The notes under the pieces were generated by a model, which saw nothing but the letters and a program-made list of their open reading frames with translations, made no database searches and was not told the DNA's origin. A stretch of 32,294 nt of DNA, from positions 1 to 32,294 of the forward strand of contig JAQGAU010000273.1 of assembly GCA_034698045.1 (NCBI GenBank), read 5' to 3'. Made by a program: the position numbers and the translations under genes. Every line of letters begins with the position of its first letter. Within the stretch, counting starts at the first letter, position 1. This DNA comes from Paramacrobiotus richtersi (taxonomy: Eukaryota; Tardigrada; Eutardigrada; Parachela; Macrobiotidae). This document shows, in pieces, positions 31,506-32,294 of this stretch.

Positions 31506-32294
31506 CGTGACGTTACGCAAAGCGTAACGCAACTGATGATAAGTTCAATTCCTGCTGCTCAGGTCACCGTTCAGCCATATCTAGGGTAATGTTGACAAAT
31601 TATTCAGGACAACAAGAAAGGTGAGTAGAACATCATTCGGCCCCAAATTTGGGCTAATGCTTCTGCATCACTTTTAAACAGCTCTGGTTCAGTTTACAGT
31701 AATAAAGTTTCAGAAAATCGATACGCATCATAACGCATGTGCTGTGTGGTTAGTATTGTACGCTCCACTCTTTGCTTAGCGCGTGTACTGTACCCACTAC
31801 CCGGTACTGTAAATTTTAACGTGCACCAATACCAAGACTTTTATATATAAGCATAATATATGGGCATGCTATCGATCAGAGGCACGTCGTGTACGCCAAG
31901 TCCATTGATGATCAAGCAATACATGTACAGTATACCCCAGATATTTCAGTATTTGTTCTTAGCTCAGTTTATTGATTATTTGTGTAGCCCGCAGTTTAAC
32001 CCACTACTTTAAGAACAAGACTAAACGTCTAAAACGAAATTTCCTGCAGTTGGCAAAATTTGTGTGACAAGCTTTAGCAAACATGATCGACAAATCTTCC
32101 GTTCACTATCAGGAAGAAATTAAACATTACCGAAACAAAGCTCAATGATCTGTCTGCGACATACTACGATACTATAGTAAATTATAGTATATTATAGTAT
32201 ATTCCTCACAAATTGAGATGTACTGTACGCGATCGCTGAAATGGCACGCAGAGTAGTGTATTCGGTAACATGCGCGTCGAATATTCCTACTCTG
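31506..32294. other. 5' flank of copy 2; no gene seen
   Basis: The region upstream of the minus-strand copy 2 repeats the block seen before copy 1 (31845-31985, with GGGCATGCTATCGATCAG). Beyond 31990 the homology ends. A short AT-rich tandem (ATTATAGTAT twice, 32181-32200) lies near the window end. No gene was recognised. Confidence 0.55.

Noticed and set aside
1-32294. CRISPR arrays, operons or bacterial genes
   Set aside because: Coding regions are split by GT-AG introns and no regularly spaced repeats occur; the DNA is eukaryotic.

Overview
The window is metazoan nuclear DNA: intron-rich genes with GT-AG introns (about 56 bases to 2.2 kb), BTB, Kelch, F-box, kinase and lipocalin domains, and small DNA transposons. 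The mix of expanded, lineage-specific BTB, F-box-like and divergent kinase families with compact introns fits an ecdysozoan. A tardigrade (Hypsibius or Ramazzottius type) is my best guess from family flavour; no sequence here proves it. No virus-like element was seen.

Layout. 585-1599 (+): 3' part of a BTBD6-like BTB-BACK gene. 2942-6027 (+): secreted lipocalin-like protein, three exons. About 7848-9328 (+): F-box protein with an FMRP-like Agenet/Tudor N-terminus. 9640-10890 (-): 3' fragment of a second family, also FMRP-like. 11893-14852 (-): three-exon gene encoding a pseudokinase followed by a kinase, with a pogo-like MITE in intron 1. 15977-17497: a 1.5 kb non-autonomous DNA transposon with 117-base terminal inverted repeats, inserted at the start codon of an orphan kinase N-lobe exon (17504-17840, +). 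18750-19640 (-): pseudogene fragment of the FMRP-like family. 21220-24025 (+): complete seven-exon KLHL-type BTB-BACK-Kelch gene. 24875-27449 (-) and 28248-31505 (-): two full-length four-exon tandem paralogues of the FMRP-like family; a TA-flanked MITE sits in the last intron of the second.

Main observation. The two tandem genes begin with what reads as the FMRP N-terminal module (two Agenet/Tudor domains followed by a KH0-like segment), fused to a long leucine-rich C-terminal part I do not recognise. The gene at 7.8 kb has the same Agenet pair followed by a clear F-box, which suggests that the wider family may be ubiquitin-ligase adaptors carrying a Tudor reader module. With two broken copies nearby, the locus looks like a birth-and-death cluster.

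Exon boundaries were derived by hand from splice signals, reading phase and comparison between paralogues. All four-exon family members and both kinase halves give consistent phases, so those models are firm; the first exon of the 7.8 kb gene and the missing 5' end of the BTBD6-like gene are not.
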